From positions 1-48,844 of the forward strand of contig NZ_FMXM01000031.1 of NCBI RefSeq assembly GCF_900103325.1: DNA of 48,844 nt, given 5' to 3'. The stretch comes from Mesorhizobium qingshengii (GTDB lineage Bacteria; Pseudomonadota; Alphaproteobacteria; Rhizobiales; Rhizobiaceae). This document shows, in pieces, positions 8,384-18,032 of this stretch. Each line of letters starts with the position of its first letter. Positions within the stretch are counted from its first letter, which is position 1. Both the position numbers and the translations under genes were made by a program. The notes beneath the pieces were generated by a model. That model did no database searches. It had not been told where the DNA came from and saw only the letters and a list, made by a program, of their open reading frames with translations.

Positions 8384-8397
8384 TAGTAAAGTGTCAA
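8384..8397 (+). promoter_or_regulatory. Third TAGTAAAGTGTCAA motif, at the virB8 start
   Basis: The 14-mer matches the two half-sites at 1476-1519 (same orientation relative to the gene that follows) and overlaps the GTG start of virB8 at 8391. Here it occurs singly, without the second inverted arm. Overlap with the start codon means a bound regulator could block translation initiation sites or a downstream promoter step, or the element could act in the mRNA. Confidence 0.5.
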
Positions 8398-9110
8398 CAC
8401 CATCGGAAACGACTGCTAACAGCAGCAGCGAACTCGTCGACAAACGCTATTACAAGGCAGGCGCGACCTGGGAAGACGACACGCACAGGTCAATGCGGCG
8501 ATCGCGTACATTGGCATGGATCGTCAGCGGCGTTTCCGGACTGGTGGCGGTGTTGTCGCTGCTGGCGCTCGTGCTGATCCTGCCGCTCCGGCAGTTCGAG
8601 CCGTATGTTGTGGAGGTCGACAAATCGACGGGCTACCTCGAGATCATGCGCGCGCTGAAGCCTGGAGATTTGTCCCAGAACGAAGCCGTCACGGCGGCCA
8701 ATCTGGTGCGCTACATCAGGGCCCGCGAAACTTACGATTCCCGTGAACTGAAACAGAATTACGACCTGGCGCAGCTCTACTCCACCGATGCGGCGTCCAA
8801 GGATTTGACTTGGGCTTTCACGCCCGCAAATCCGCAATCGCTAGACAAGACCTATGGCAGCAATGTCACCATATCGGTCGAGATCAAGTCCGTTTCCCTG
8901 CTCAATCGCAACACAGCCTCGGTGCGCTTTGCCACGACGACGCGTCGGGACAATTCGTCCACGGCCGACAATTGGGTGGCGGTGATAAAATTCCGCTACA
9001 CCTCGACGCCGCTCAAGAACGAATGGCGTTTCGACAACCCGCTGGGATTTCAGGTTACGGATTACCGCCGCGACCAGGAATCGGCGCCGGCCGCCGGGAG
9101 CCTGCAATGA
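8391..9110 (+). CDS. virB8: VirB8 inner-membrane assembly factor
   Basis: 239 residues from GTG 8391 (an ACGAGG lies ten bases upstream). A short cytoplasmic N-terminus (YYKAGATWEDD) precedes one transmembrane helix at about residues 42-65 (LAWIVSGVSGLVAVLSLLAL) and a periplasmic NTF2-like domain with typical VirB8 features: FEPYVVEVDKSTGYLEI, ARETYD and the late WVAVIKFRYTSTP and NPLGFQVTDYRRD. VirB8 nucleates assembly of the core complex. No upstream ATG in frame gives a better start. It overlaps virB9 by four bases. Confidence 0.93.
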   Translation: MSTPSETTANSSSELVDKRYYKAGATWEDDTHRSMRRSRTLAWIVSGVSGLVAVLSLLALVLILPLRQFEPYVVEVDKSTGYLEIMRALKPGDLSQNEAVTAANLVRYIRARETYDSRELKQNYDLAQLYSTDAASKDLTWAFTPANPQSLDKTYGSNVTISVEIKSVSLLNRNTASVRFATTTRRDNSSTADNWVAVIKFRYTSTPLKNEWRFDNPLGFQVTDYRRDQESAPAAGSLQ

Positions 9111-9904
9111 GATGGCGCGCGGGCCTCACCCTGTCGGCCGCCCTTCTGCTCGGCACAATTCATGGCGCGGCCGCACGCGACGGCCGCATCCGATACGTCA
9201 CCTTCAACAATGACGACGTGACGTCGGTGCGTGCAGCTCTCGGCATTTCGACGATGGTCGAGCTCAGCCCGACCGAAGTCATCGAAACCGTCTCCGCCGG
9301 CGACACGAAAGGCTGGTCGATCATCCCCAAACGCGGATCACGATTCCTCTTCATCAAGCCGCTGGAGCGCGATGCTTGGACCAATGTCAACGTTGTCACC
9401 AACCGGCGCGTCTATTCCCTGCTGCTGCAGGCTACTGACAATGACCGGGACCGGGCATCCTTCCAGGTCCGGTTCAAATACCCGGACGAGGATATCAACG
9501 CGCGGTTGCTCTCACAGGCCAAGGAGAGCGCTGCCGATCCGGATTTGAAGGATCTGAACTATGCCGATCTCAACTACGACTATGCCTACAAGGGCGACGA
9601 CAGCTTGAAGCCGCGCACCGTATTCGACGACGGCACGAAGGTGTTTCTGGAGTTCAAGGGTGACATTCCGGCGATTTTTGTTGTCGACGACAAGCGCCAT
9701 GAGTCGCTGGTCAACGTTCGCACGCAGGGCAAATACACCGTCATCGACAAGGTCGCACGGCAATTCACCTTGCGAGCCGATGGCAAGACGCTCTGCCTGT
9801 ACAACCGCGCGCGACCCAACGCCATCGATCCCGTCGAGCAAGTCTACGGTCCAACGAAACTGACAAGCGGTTCCACCCTGTTCGGATCCAGCGGAGGGCG
9901 CTGA
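9107..9904 (+). CDS. virB9: VirB9 outer-membrane core component
   Basis: 265 residues from the ATG at 9107 overlapping the virB8 stop, opening into the signal peptide MRWRAGLTLSAALLLGTIHG. The family signatures are present: DGRIRYVTFNNDDV near the mature N-terminus, the WSIIPKRGSRFLFIKPLERD region, and a C-terminal domain with YAYKGDDSLKPRTVFDDGTK and VDDKRHESLVNVRTQGKYTV. VirB9 forms the outer-membrane ring with VirB10 and the lipoprotein. The longer open frame upstream is out of register with virB8 and is not coding. Confidence 0.93.
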   Translation: MRWRAGLTLSAALLLGTIHGAAARDGRIRYVTFNNDDVTSVRAALGISTMVELSPTEVIETVSAGDTKGWSIIPKRGSRFLFIKPLERDAWTNVNVVTNRRVYSLLLQATDNDRDRASFQVRFKYPDEDINARLLSQAKESAADPDLKDLNYADLNYDYAYKGDDSLKPRTVFDDGTKVFLEFKGDIPAIFVVDDKRHESLVNVRTQGKYTVIDKVARQFTLRADGKTLCLYNRARPNAIDPVEQVYGPTKLTSGSTLFGSSGGR

Positions 9905-11367
9905 TGACGCAGATCGATTATAACCAACTGGACGGCAGCCCAACGGTCGCGCGCCGTGGTGCGGGTGTGGCTACGAGAATCGCGCTGGTCAGCCTCGGCG
10001 TGGTGCTAGTAGGCGCGCTGATATGGCTGAACTGGCCTCGGGAGCCGGTATCGCGCGATCTTCGCAGCGAGGACGAGGAAAACTTCAACCCGCCGGAGTT
10101 TCGTCCACCGGCGTTGAACGAGCCGCCTCAACCTGCCGACGGCACGATCGACCAGATCGTGGTGCCGCCACCGGCCGCCGAGCAGAATGGCACGCAGCAG
10201 GCTGACAATGTCGATCAGACCGTGCAGGAGGGCGCCGACCTTGATGCGCAGCGGCGGGCACTGGAGGCGCAAATGGCGGCCGAGGAGGCTCGTCGCAAGG
10301 CCGAGGCGGAAGAAGCCCGCCGCAAGGCCGCGGCTGAGGACGAGGCTCGCCGCAAGGCCGAGGCCGCCGAGCACGAAAAGGCAGTGTGGGAACGCCTGCG
10401 GTCGAACCAGATGGTGACGAATGATGAAAACGGGTCGACGAATGCCGGCGCCCAGGCAGGACAGGTCGAAATCGCGCCCGACGGTCAGATCGTTCCGGTC
10501 CCCGGCGCCGACACTGACCCCAACAAGGCATTCCTAGCGCAGTCTGAGGCAAGTTCTTCCGGTATCGTCAAAGCCAGGGCCTTCCGACGCACCGATGCGT
10601 TGATCCCTGAAGGAACGATCCTTCGCGGCTATCTGGAAACCGCTGTTAACACCGACCTTCCCGGCGCCGTACGCGCTGTCGTGCGTGAAAATGTCTTCTC
10701 GCTCGACGGCAGGCGGATCCTCATTCCGAAAGGCTCGCGACTGACCGGGGAATATCGCTCGGGGCTTGCGCGCGGTCAGAAGCGGGTTTTCATCGTCTGG
10801 AACAGGGTCATCCGCTCGGACGGCATTTCCGTCGATATCAAGTCACCCGGTGCAGACGCGCTCGGCCGCGGCGGCATGGGCGGCCGTGTCGATACGCACT
10901 GGGTTGAACGGTACGGCAACGCCATCATGCTTTCCGTCGTTGGCGGCGTCTCTGAATATCTGTCCTCGCTTGGCGACAGCAGCCAGGATGGACAACAGCG
11001 CCAGGTGTCGACAATCGATCCCGTAACCGGTGAGACCACAACCGTAACTTATGGTGACAATGGCTCGCAGCGCGATGCCCGCAGCATCGCCTTTGACAAG
11101 TCATCGACCGCCCTGCAGCAACTTGCGCAAGAGGCGTTTCGCGACACGCAGAACATTGGCCCGACAGTCTACATCGACCAGGGCACATCAGTTGTCGTGC
11201 TGGTGCGGCGAGATCTCGATTTCTCGGATTTGTACGCCGATCCCGTTCAGGAAGAAGTTGCACGAATGAAGGCAGGTGGGCGGCCGAAGACCGCGATTGA
11301 TCCGACGCCTCTTTACGCGACGCCAAAGGATCATTTTTATCCTGGCTATGGGAGCCCGGTGAAATGA
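9904..11367 (+). CDS. virB10: VirB10 channel scaffold protein
   Basis: 487 residues; ATG overlaps the virB9 stop by one base (TGATG). A cytoplasmic N-terminus is followed by one membrane helix at about residues 23-40 (RIALVSLGVVLVGALIWLNW). A Pro-rich linker and a charged EARRKAEAEEARRK coiled-coil repeat follow at about 113-160. The C-terminal TrbI/VirB10 beta domain (about 280-480) carries LIPEGTILRGYLETAVNTD, the DGRRILIPKGSRLTGEYRSG motif and IDQGTSVVVLVRRDLDF. VirB10 spans both membranes and couples ATP energy to gating of the outer ring. Confidence 0.95.
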   Translation: MTQIDYNQLDGSPTVARRGAGVATRIALVSLGVVLVGALIWLNWPREPVSRDLRSEDEENFNPPEFRPPALNEPPQPADGTIDQIVVPPPAAEQNGTQQADNVDQTVQEGADLDAQRRALEAQMAAEEARRKAEAEEARRKAAAEDEARRKAEAAEHEKAVWERLRSNQMVTNDENGSTNAGAQAGQVEIAPDGQIVPVPGADTDPNKAFLAQSEASSSGIVKARAFRRTDALIPEGTILRGYLETAVNTDLPGAVRAVVRENVFSLDGRRILIPKGSRLTGEYRSGLARGQKRVFIVWNRVIRSDGISVDIKSPGADALGRGGMGGRVDTHWVERYGNAIMLSVVGGVSEYLSSLGDSSQDGQQRQVSTIDPVTGETTTVTYGDNGSQRDARSIAFDKSSTALQQLAQEAFRDTQNIGPTVYIDQGTSVVVLVRRDLDFSDLYADPVQEEVARMKAGGRPKTAIDPTPLYATPKDHFYPGYGSPVK

Positions 11368-12389
11368 ACGCCGTGCATCCCCTCCCCGACCCTTGGGCAA
11401 GAGCCCCGGTCCTGCGTGCTCATCTGGAGCCAATATGGTCCTATTTGAACGAAGACTCAGTTTCCGAGATTGCGATCAACAGGCCGGGTGAATTGTTCAT
11501 CGAACGCCTCGGCGCCAAGGAAATGGAGCACATCGTCAAGCGCGAGGTTACGCCCGGCTGGATTAGGCATATCTCGACGGGCGTCGCCTCGGCGACAAAT
11601 CAGGTCATCAACGAAGAAAAGCCGGTCCTGTCTGCCGCGCTACCCTCGGGCGAGCGCATCCAATGCATCTTGCCGCCGGCGGCTCCCGAAGGCGGGGCGA
11701 TCTCAATCCGCAAGCAGGTCATCATGGATATGAGCCTTGATGCCTACAAGGATCTTGGCGCATTCGAGAATACTGCGATCGGCAGCGGCCTGGCGCTTTC
11801 AACCGAAGAAAAGCGACTTGTCGAAATGGTGCACGACACGTCGCCGATGGACTTCCTGCAGTATGCGGTGCGCAACCGCGTCTCGATCGTCGTTTCAGGC
11901 GGTACATCGACCGGCAAGACGACGTTTTTGAATGCACTCTTGAAGGAGATCCCGGCTCATGAACGGATCATCACGATCGAAGACACTCGCGAACTGAGGC
12001 TGCCGGCTCCCAACAACGTCACCCTGATAGCCTCAAAGGGCGACCAGGGCCTCGCCAAAGTCTCTGCGCAACAGCTTCTCGAGGCCTCGCTTCGCATGCG
12101 ACCTGACCGTCTGTTATTGGGCGAGTTGCGCGGCGCTGAAACCTTCGCGTTTCTCCAGGCGATCAACACCGGCCATCCTGGTTCGCTCACGACCGTTCAT
12201 GCCAATTCCGCCCGGTCCGCCTACGAGCGGCTGGCGCTCATGGTCATGCAGGGCAGTACGGGGCTCTCACGCAGTGAAATCCTCGACTATTTGCGCGAGG
12301 TCATTCCGGTGGTCGTCCAGATGGTCCGCACCGAAGGCGGCCGGCGCGGCATCAGCGAGATCAAGTTCACCAAGGCGGAGACGATCTAG
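11364..12389 (+). CDS. virB11: VirB11 secretion ATPase
   Basis: 341 residues; its ATG overlaps the virB10 stop. Walker A is GGTSTGKTT at residues 179-187. The Asp box (ITIEDTRELRLP), Walker B-like DRLLLGELRGAE and the His box (NTGHPGSLTTVHANS) follow in family order. VirB11 forms a hexamer at the cytoplasmic base of the channel and switches between pilus assembly and DNA transfer with VirB4 and VirD4. Length and motif order are entirely normal. Confidence 0.95.
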   Translation: MNAVHPLPDPWARAPVLRAHLEPIWSYLNEDSVSEIAINRPGELFIERLGAKEMEHIVKREVTPGWIRHISTGVASATNQVINEEKPVLSAALPSGERIQCILPPAAPEGGAISIRKQVIMDMSLDAYKDLGAFENTAIGSGLALSTEEKRLVEMVHDTSPMDFLQYAVRNRVSIVVSGGTSTGKTTFLNALLKEIPAHERIITIEDTRELRLPAPNNVTLIASKGDQGLAKVSAQQLLEASLRMRPDRLLLGELRGAETFAFLQAINTGHPGSLTTVHANSARSAYERLALMVMQGSTGLSRSEILDYLREVIPVVVQMVRTEGGRRGISEIKFTKAETI

Positions 12390-12401
12390 CGAGGCCCACC
12401 C

Positions 12402-14552
12402 ATGCAGAAAATCGCAACAGCAATTTTCATGATGCTTATGGCGCTAGCCCTGGGCGCACTGCTCTTCACGGTCGCCTATGCCGCGACTGATTGGTATCGG
12501 ACTGGCGCCCACGTCCTGTTCGACCAGCTGAACGCCAATCCCTGGCCGGTCGTTCGTCAGGCCTGGGCGGACACGATGGTGAGGAATTTTGACCGGGTAC
12601 AATACGCCGTTGCAGCAGGCGCATTAGGGTTTCTGTTGCCACTGGTCAGCTTGTTTCTCATGCGCCCGAGAAAGCGCAATGACTCTCGCTTCATGACCAT
12701 GAGCGACGTATCAAAAACCGGCCTGACGAAAGTGGGCGGCGTCTTCGTCGGTCGCGCCGGCGGCAAGCTCACCGAAATTCTGTCGCCCAGCCGCGATCAC
12801 AGCTCCGGCAAAATCCGCTTGACGCAGCGCAAGCTGATTGGTGGCAAGAAATTGTGGATCGATGGCGATGATATCGGCGGCTTCGTCATCGGCCCGCCCC
12901 GCTCGGGCAAAGGCACGTCTCTCATCATCCCGAACGCCTTGACCTGGCCGCATTCGCTCGTGGTTCTCGACCTGCGCGGCGAGACCTATGCGGCGACTGC
13001 CGGTTACCGTTCGACCATGAGCCGCGTGGTGCGTTTCGCGCCAGCTGATCCGGACGGCAATACCGCATGCTACAATCCGATGGACTTCATCTCGCTGGAC
13101 TCAGCACAGCGCGACATCGACCTTCGCAACATCGCTGCGGCGTTGTTTCCGCGCCCCCCGTCCAACGCGGATCCCTATTGGGTCAACGACGCCCGCCTGC
13201 TTTTTACCGGCATCGCGTCCTTCGTCATGGAATCGACTGCGATCCCGAACGAGAAGAAGACCTTTGCCACAATCCTCGAGATCATGAACGGCGCCGAGCA
13301 GCCGCTCCTGGAGTTCATCGGCTCGCTGCGCGAGGAACGCCGCCGCGAATGTTCGCATTTTACGCTGCAAACCCTGTTGCCGTATTTCGAAATGTCTGAG
13401 CGGCAGTTTTCCGGAATCTACGCGGGCGTCCGGACCGGCATGGCCCCCTTCCTCAACGAGCGCCTGATGCGAGCTACCTCGCGCAGCACGTTCGATATTC
13501 GCAAACTCAAGCGCGACCGGGTCTCTCTCTATCTCGACGTACGGCGCGAGCAGATCACGTCGCTTGGACCGTTGTTCAACGTCCTGATTACACAGATGAT
13601 GAACTTCATGTCGGAAACCATGCCGCGTCCGGAAGAGCATCCGGTGCTTGTGCTGCTCGACGAGTTCCAGAACCTCGGCAAGCTCGAGAACGTGACCGAA
13701 ATGGCGAGTGTGCTTGGCGGTAACGGCGTTTCGATGTGGTTTTTCGTGCAGTCGCTAAAGGCGGTAGACGAAATCTATCGCCAGGAAGGGCGCAAGACGC
13801 TCATCAACGCTGCTCGCGTGCAGATCTTTTTCGGTGCGCAGGACGCGGACGATCTGCGTTACGTTTCCGAGCAGCTCGGCGAAACGTCGGACGTGCAAAA
13901 GGACGTGACGCGCACCAAGGCGACGTTGTTCGACACCTATTACACGCGCTCGGAGCACCGTAAGGAAGTGCGGCGGCCCTTGATGAGGCCAGATGAAATC
14001 CGTACGCTCGACAAGAACAAGGTCATCATATTGCCGCGTGGGGAACTGCCGATCCTCGGCACCCGCAATTTCTATTTCGCCGACGGCCAGCTCGCCAAAC
14101 GCGCGTTCATGCCCCTACCCGCCTCCACCGACGCTTCGCGCACGAAAAGCCCTGCATTGGACGCTTCCGCGGCGGTTCCATCTCCTGCGCTCCCGACGAT
14201 TGTGCCGACAGCACCCACGTACCGCTCAGGCCTTGAGAAGACCCGGCTGCGGCGCGGCGCGACATTTGCAGCAAAGGCAGGCCGTATAGCTCCGCCTTCG
14301 GGCCGGCGCGCAATCGTGAAAGACCGGCTGAATGTAACAGTCGCCGCAGCCGTAGGAGGTCATGCCGTCATAGATTTTGCCGCTTTGGCAGCCAAAGCGG
14401 TGACAACACGCATAGCGCCCGACAAAGAAGCGGCGGTTTCGGCCATCCTGAACAAGGTGCGGTCTCTGCGCGCCAATGCATCCGACACCGAGACTTTCGA
14501 TCGAAATCTGAGCATCGTCGAAGAAGCTTTGCCTGATCTAGTCGATGGGTAG
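12402..14552 (+). CDS. virD4: VirD4/TraG coupling ATPase
   Basis: 716 residues starting 12 bases after virB11. Two N-terminal membrane helices (about residues 7-28 and 68-88) precede the nucleotide-binding domain, with Walker A GPPRSGKG at 164-171 and Walker B VLVLLDEFQNLG near 414-425. The C-terminal 120 residues are Ala/Pro-rich and probably variable. The coupling protein brings the relaxosome to the T4SS. It is the last gene of the operon; 135 bp without a recognised feature separate it from the convergent protease gene, and I see no clear terminator there. Confidence 0.95.
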   Translation: MQKIATAIFMMLMALALGALLFTVAYAATDWYRTGAHVLFDQLNANPWPVVRQAWADTMVRNFDRVQYAVAAGALGFLLPLVSLFLMRPRKRNDSRFMTMSDVSKTGLTKVGGVFVGRAGGKLTEILSPSRDHSSGKIRLTQRKLIGGKKLWIDGDDIGGFVIGPPRSGKGTSLIIPNALTWPHSLVVLDLRGETYAATAGYRSTMSRVVRFAPADPDGNTACYNPMDFISLDSAQRDIDLRNIAAALFPRPPSNADPYWVNDARLLFTGIASFVMESTAIPNEKKTFATILEIMNGAEQPLLEFIGSLREERRRECSHFTLQTLLPYFEMSERQFSGIYAGVRTGMAPFLNERLMRATSRSTFDIRKLKRDRVSLYLDVRREQITSLGPLFNVLITQMMNFMSETMPRPEEHPVLVLLDEFQNLGKLENVTEMASVLGGNGVSMWFFVQSLKAVDEIYRQEGRKTLINAARVQIFFGAQDADDLRYVSEQLGETSDVQKDVTRTKATLFDTYYTRSEHRKEVRRPLMRPDEIRTLDKNKVIILPRGELPILGTRNFYFADGQLAKRAFMPLPASTDASRTKSPALDASAAVPSPALPTIVPTAPTYRSGLEKTRLRRGATFAAKAGRIAPPSGRRAIVKDRLNVTVAAAVGGHAVIDFAALAAKAVTTRIAPDKEAAVSAILNKVRSLRANASDTETFDRNLSIVEEALPDLVDG

Positions 14553-14687
14553 GCTAGCATTCCGATGCGGCGGAGAAATCATTGTCTACCGTGACCTTGT
14601 TCGTCATGGCGGCGGAGGACATTGCCGCGCGTTTCGGGCGGTGCCGAGGTCTCAATCGAGCGCATATCGATGTCCGCCTTCACCGGC

Positions 14688-17024
14688 TCAACCGCGGAGC
14701 TGGATACGCTGGCGGATCTGCTGGTAGATTTGAATCTCGGCTTCGTGTGCGACCTGCACGACGATGGCAAACCGTTGGCGGTCGAGCTCCGTCGCCCACC
14801 CGGCTTCGCATCGAACGACGATGTAATAACGATCGCCGTAGTTCGAAATGTCGGTCTTGAATGTCGCAGTAGCCGACTGGAGCGTGCTCTTCTCCCTCGA
14901 TTGCGGCCCGGGGACCATCTTGCACTGGAAACGATTTGCGATGTCGGGGACCGCCTCTTCGCGTGGCCGGCGGCGATAGTGTTCCGAAATCAGCGCCGGC
15001 TCGCATCCCCGCACAAGGCGGAAACTCATACCGACGCCGGCATAGTCGTTGCGACTGTGACGGACCGGCGGATCGTACGCGAGCGAAATACGAATCCTGC
15101 GCCGGCCATTGGTGCTCTGAAATAGTGCTGGGACCGGCAGCTCATAGATGGCGAAATGATCCATAGCCAGCTCGTCTTCCGCATAGAGCACGACGCGTGC
15201 GTCATCGGAGAATGCGGCGTGCTCAAGATTGATTTGCCCGTAACCACACACGTTCCGGATGGCGTCCTCTCCCAACGGCGACAAACGCTGGTGTGCAGCC
15301 TCAGGCACAGTCGCCGAGGTAGCAAGCAGTGCGCGCACGAGGTTGGCCGACGCCTCTGGAAACCGGGACAGCACCTGCGCTGCCTTGAAGGCGACGATCG
15401 GCGCTGCATAGGAGGTGCCCGAGCCGCTGGTGATCAATTGCTCAATCGGGCGATGATGAAGCGTCAGCAGACCGGCGCTCGCGACGTCGCGGCCGTCGCG
15501 CAGTCTCTGAACGAGAGGGTCGACAATCATCGTACCGCCGAGATCTATGAAATCCGGCTTGACCGACCCTTCCACTCCGGGCCCGACCCGGGTAAATGGG
15601 GACGGCTCGCCGTCCTGCGTGATGGGCCGCACCGCAACCTCTGCGCCGAGCCTCGCATCGAGCCCGTTGCCATGTGCGAGGGACCCGACCGTCACAACGT
15701 TGATGGCGCCGCCGGGCTCAAAAAGCCGATTGCCTTCTTCGGTTAGGTAGCGGGGATACTCCGTCACGGCCTGTTCGATCCTGTTGCCGGCACGCGGGGC
15801 ACGGTTGCCGGCCGAGACGACGATCACAACATCGAGCTCGCGCGCGAGTTCATCCAGTGTCGCGGCCCAGGTTCCGACTTTCCCACCGTCATAGACGCGC
15901 TTGCGGTCGGCCAGCGCGATGACAAACAGCCGGCATCCAAATCGAGCGTGAAGCGCAATGACCGCTTCTCGCATCTGAGAGGGCACCAGTCGCCGCTCAT
16001 CGAAATTGCCGCGTTCGTTGACGACCTTGGCGGAACAAAGACGCGCCGCGCGCGCGAGGGCACCGCCGGCAAGCTGAGCTCGAAGATCTCCGAATACAGC
16101 CACGCCGCCGACGCGCGTTCCATGCCCCCATTCGTCGGCAGTGCCCAGACGTTCGGGAACGCCGATCGCGCCCACGAGGATGTCCTCGATTAGGGGATGA
16201 TCATTGACGCCGCTGTCGATCACGCCGATGAGCGGCGCGTCTTCACCGACCGGCCCACGCTCCGGCAGCTCGCCGAGTTCGAGGCGCATGGCTTCTGTAG
16301 TTGCCACGTCCGGGGACGGCGGAAGGTCGATGGACGCGACGTCCTCCAGCGACAGCAACGATCGAAAAACCTCTCCGCTGGCGCGGATCCGCGCCATGGT
16401 GATCGACGGCCCGATATACTCGTCGAGCCATTCGCCGCCGCGAGCGACCACATAGGCTTCGATGTCGCCAAGTTTACTCTGACGTAGGTCACGTCGGCCG
16501 AGATCCCAGAGCTCCAGATCGGCGACCAACTCACCGACGGCGTCGAAATCTTCGGGCCCGGTGTAGCCCTCTTCCCTCAGGCGCACCCCAATCCGGTCTC
16601 TCGGATCGACCGTCCCAACCGATGCAATCGAGGCGACGAAGTTCGCATATGGAGCGCCCGCCTGGCCAGCGGGAATAGGACCGCCATAGGCATCGATCCG
16701 CGCCCGGAAGTCACGCAACTCGTCGTTTGACGAAAAGAGGACAAGAGTTCGGTCGGCGTCGCTCGATAGCACCGTTAAGCCTAGAGCCTCCCAGTCGCTT
16801 TCGAGCAGCGAACCCGTCATTCGGACGCGAAGGATCAGGGATGGATTGACCGTCCCAGGAGGCCGCCGACGCTGCTGAACCGCGACCGCATCGTTGAGCT
16901 CCTCGGTGATCCGGCGGCTGTGATAAGGACGGTCGCGCTCCGGTGCTGCACCAAAGCCCGGGCGCTTGCGGCGTTCGAGTTGCTCCGGCAGCCTTGCGAG
17001 CTGCAAATGGTCGTACCGGGCCAT
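14688..17024 (-). CDS. ietS: IetS-like subtilisin-family serine protease
   Basis: 778 residues, a large S8 peptidase without signal peptide, hence probably cytoplasmic. The catalytic triad is visible: D270 (GVIDSGVND), H301 (EWGHGTRVGG) and S538 (SGSGTSYAAPIV), with the oxyanion Asn at N407 (VVSAGN). About 260 N-terminal and 200 C-terminal residues flank the protease core. AGGAGG lies eight bases before the ATG. It follows the AAA+ gene by 12 bp. AAA+ ATPase plus subtilase is the arrangement of IetA-IetS, described for Ti plasmid incompatibility/stability and, as ietAS, for phage defence. The assignment is by domain pairing and length, not a search. Confidence 0.8.
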   Translation of the reverse strand: MARYDHLQLARLPEQLERRKRPGFGAAPERDRPYHSRRITEELNDAVAVQQRRRPPGTVNPSLILRVRMTGSLLESDWEALGLTVLSSDADRTLVLFSSNDELRDFRARIDAYGGPIPAGQAGAPYANFVASIASVGTVDPRDRIGVRLREEGYTGPEDFDAVGELVADLELWDLGRRDLRQSKLGDIEAYVVARGGEWLDEYIGPSITMARIRASGEVFRSLLSLEDVASIDLPPSPDVATTEAMRLELGELPERGPVGEDAPLIGVIDSGVNDHPLIEDILVGAIGVPERLGTADEWGHGTRVGGVAVFGDLRAQLAGGALARAARLCSAKVVNERGNFDERRLVPSQMREAVIALHARFGCRLFVIALADRKRVYDGGKVGTWAATLDELARELDVVIVVSAGNRAPRAGNRIEQAVTEYPRYLTEEGNRLFEPGGAINVVTVGSLAHGNGLDARLGAEVAVRPITQDGEPSPFTRVGPGVEGSVKPDFIDLGGTMIVDPLVQRLRDGRDVASAGLLTLHHRPIEQLITSGSGTSYAAPIVAFKAAQVLSRFPEASANLVRALLATSATVPEAAHQRLSPLGEDAIRNVCGYGQINLEHAAFSDDARVVLYAEDELAMDHFAIYELPVPALFQSTNGRRRIRISLAYDPPVRHSRNDYAGVGMSFRLVRGCEPALISEHYRRRPREEAVPDIANRFQCKMVPGPQSREKSTLQSATATFKTDISNYGDRYYIVVRCEAGWATELDRQRFAIVVQVAHEAEIQIYQQIRQRIQLRG

Positions 17025-17036
17025 TAATGCGGCCTC

Positions 17037-18032
17037 CTACGACTGGCTGGTGAGGCGCGACCGACCCGCTCTGCGACGCTGTTCGTCGAGGATGGCGGCG
17101 TTGAAATCCCGCTCCCTGACGTCCTTGCGCTTTTCGATGACCGCCGACTTTATCGCCTGGATGCAGACGCGCTCGATCTCCGCGTAGGATAACCCGATCA
17201 GTTCACCAGCCTTCGTTCCGACATCGAAGGCCGTCGACACATTTCGGAATTTTGTGCGTAGGTAGCGGCCGATCAGCTGCTCATCGGGCTTGTCGAACCA
17301 GATCACCTCGTCGAACCGCCGCCAGATCGCGCTGTCGAGAGCGTGGTCCAGGTTTGTCGCAGCGATCAGGAAGCCCTGGGGTCTGAGGCGGTCGATGAAC
17401 AGGAGCAGGCTATTGACGACGCGCCGGAGCTCGTTGTGCTCGCTTGAATCATCGCGAGACCGCGCCAATGCGTCGAACTCGTCGAGAAAAAGAACACAAG
17501 GCTGCTTTCGAGCGAAGTCGAAGATCTTCCGAAGATTGCTCGCGGTTTCCCCAAGATAGGAGGAAATCAGCTGGTCGAGTTTGACGGCAAACATCGGCAG
17601 GCCGAGCTCAGCGGCGAAAACCTCCGCCGATACGGTCTTTCCGCAACCGGGCGGGCCGCAAAACAGGAGCTTTGACCGAACAGGCAGACCCTTGCGCCGG
17701 ATTTCCTCAGCCCGTCGGAATTCCTTGAGGAGACCGATGAAGACACGGGTGTTGGAAGCGCTGAGCACGACGTCTTTGGTTGTATGCGTCGGCTCGACAC
17801 GCTCGACAAAATCCTTGGCGGCATCCGGAAACGGGATGAGTGGCGCGAGCGATTTCATGGACCTGGGCCCGCTCGGCGAAGGACCGTTCTCGAGGGTCTT
17901 GCGAAGAGTGCGTGCGAGAACCTTGTTGTTCTTCTTCTCTTCCTCGACGATTATCTGCTCAGCAACCGCACGAAACTCATCGTCGCGGCCATAGCTCGCC
18001 AGCAATTTCTTCATCAATTCACCGCGAGCCAT
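17037..18032 (-). CDS. ietA: IetA-like AAA+ ATPase
   Basis: 331 residues from the ATG at 18030-18032 (MARGELMKKLLASYG), preferred over a longer frame from 18110. After a helical N-terminal 90 residues comes a single AAA+ module: Walker A GPPGCGKT at 126-133, Walker B LFLDEFD at 181-187, sensor 1 ATN at 225-227 and a likely arginine finger in WRRF at 237-240. The module resembles FtsH/spastin-type ATPases. With the downstream protease it forms a two-gene operon in which the ATPase probably regulates or feeds the subtilase. It points toward virD4, opposite to the T4SS operon, so it is an independent unit inside the transfer region. Confidence 0.8.
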   Translation of the reverse strand: MARGELMKKLLASYGRDDEFRAVAEQIIVEEEKKNNKVLARTLRKTLENGPSPSGPRSMKSLAPLIPFPDAAKDFVERVEPTHTTKDVVLSASNTRVFIGLLKEFRRAEEIRRKGLPVRSKLLFCGPPGCGKTVSAEVFAAELGLPMFAVKLDQLISSYLGETASNLRKIFDFARKQPCVLFLDEFDALARSRDDSSEHNELRRVVNSLLLFIDRLRPQGFLIAATNLDHALDSAIWRRFDEVIWFDKPDEQLIGRYLRTKFRNVSTAFDVGTKAGELIGLSYAEIERVCIQAIKSAVIEKRKDVRERDFNAAILDEQRRRAGRSRLTSQS

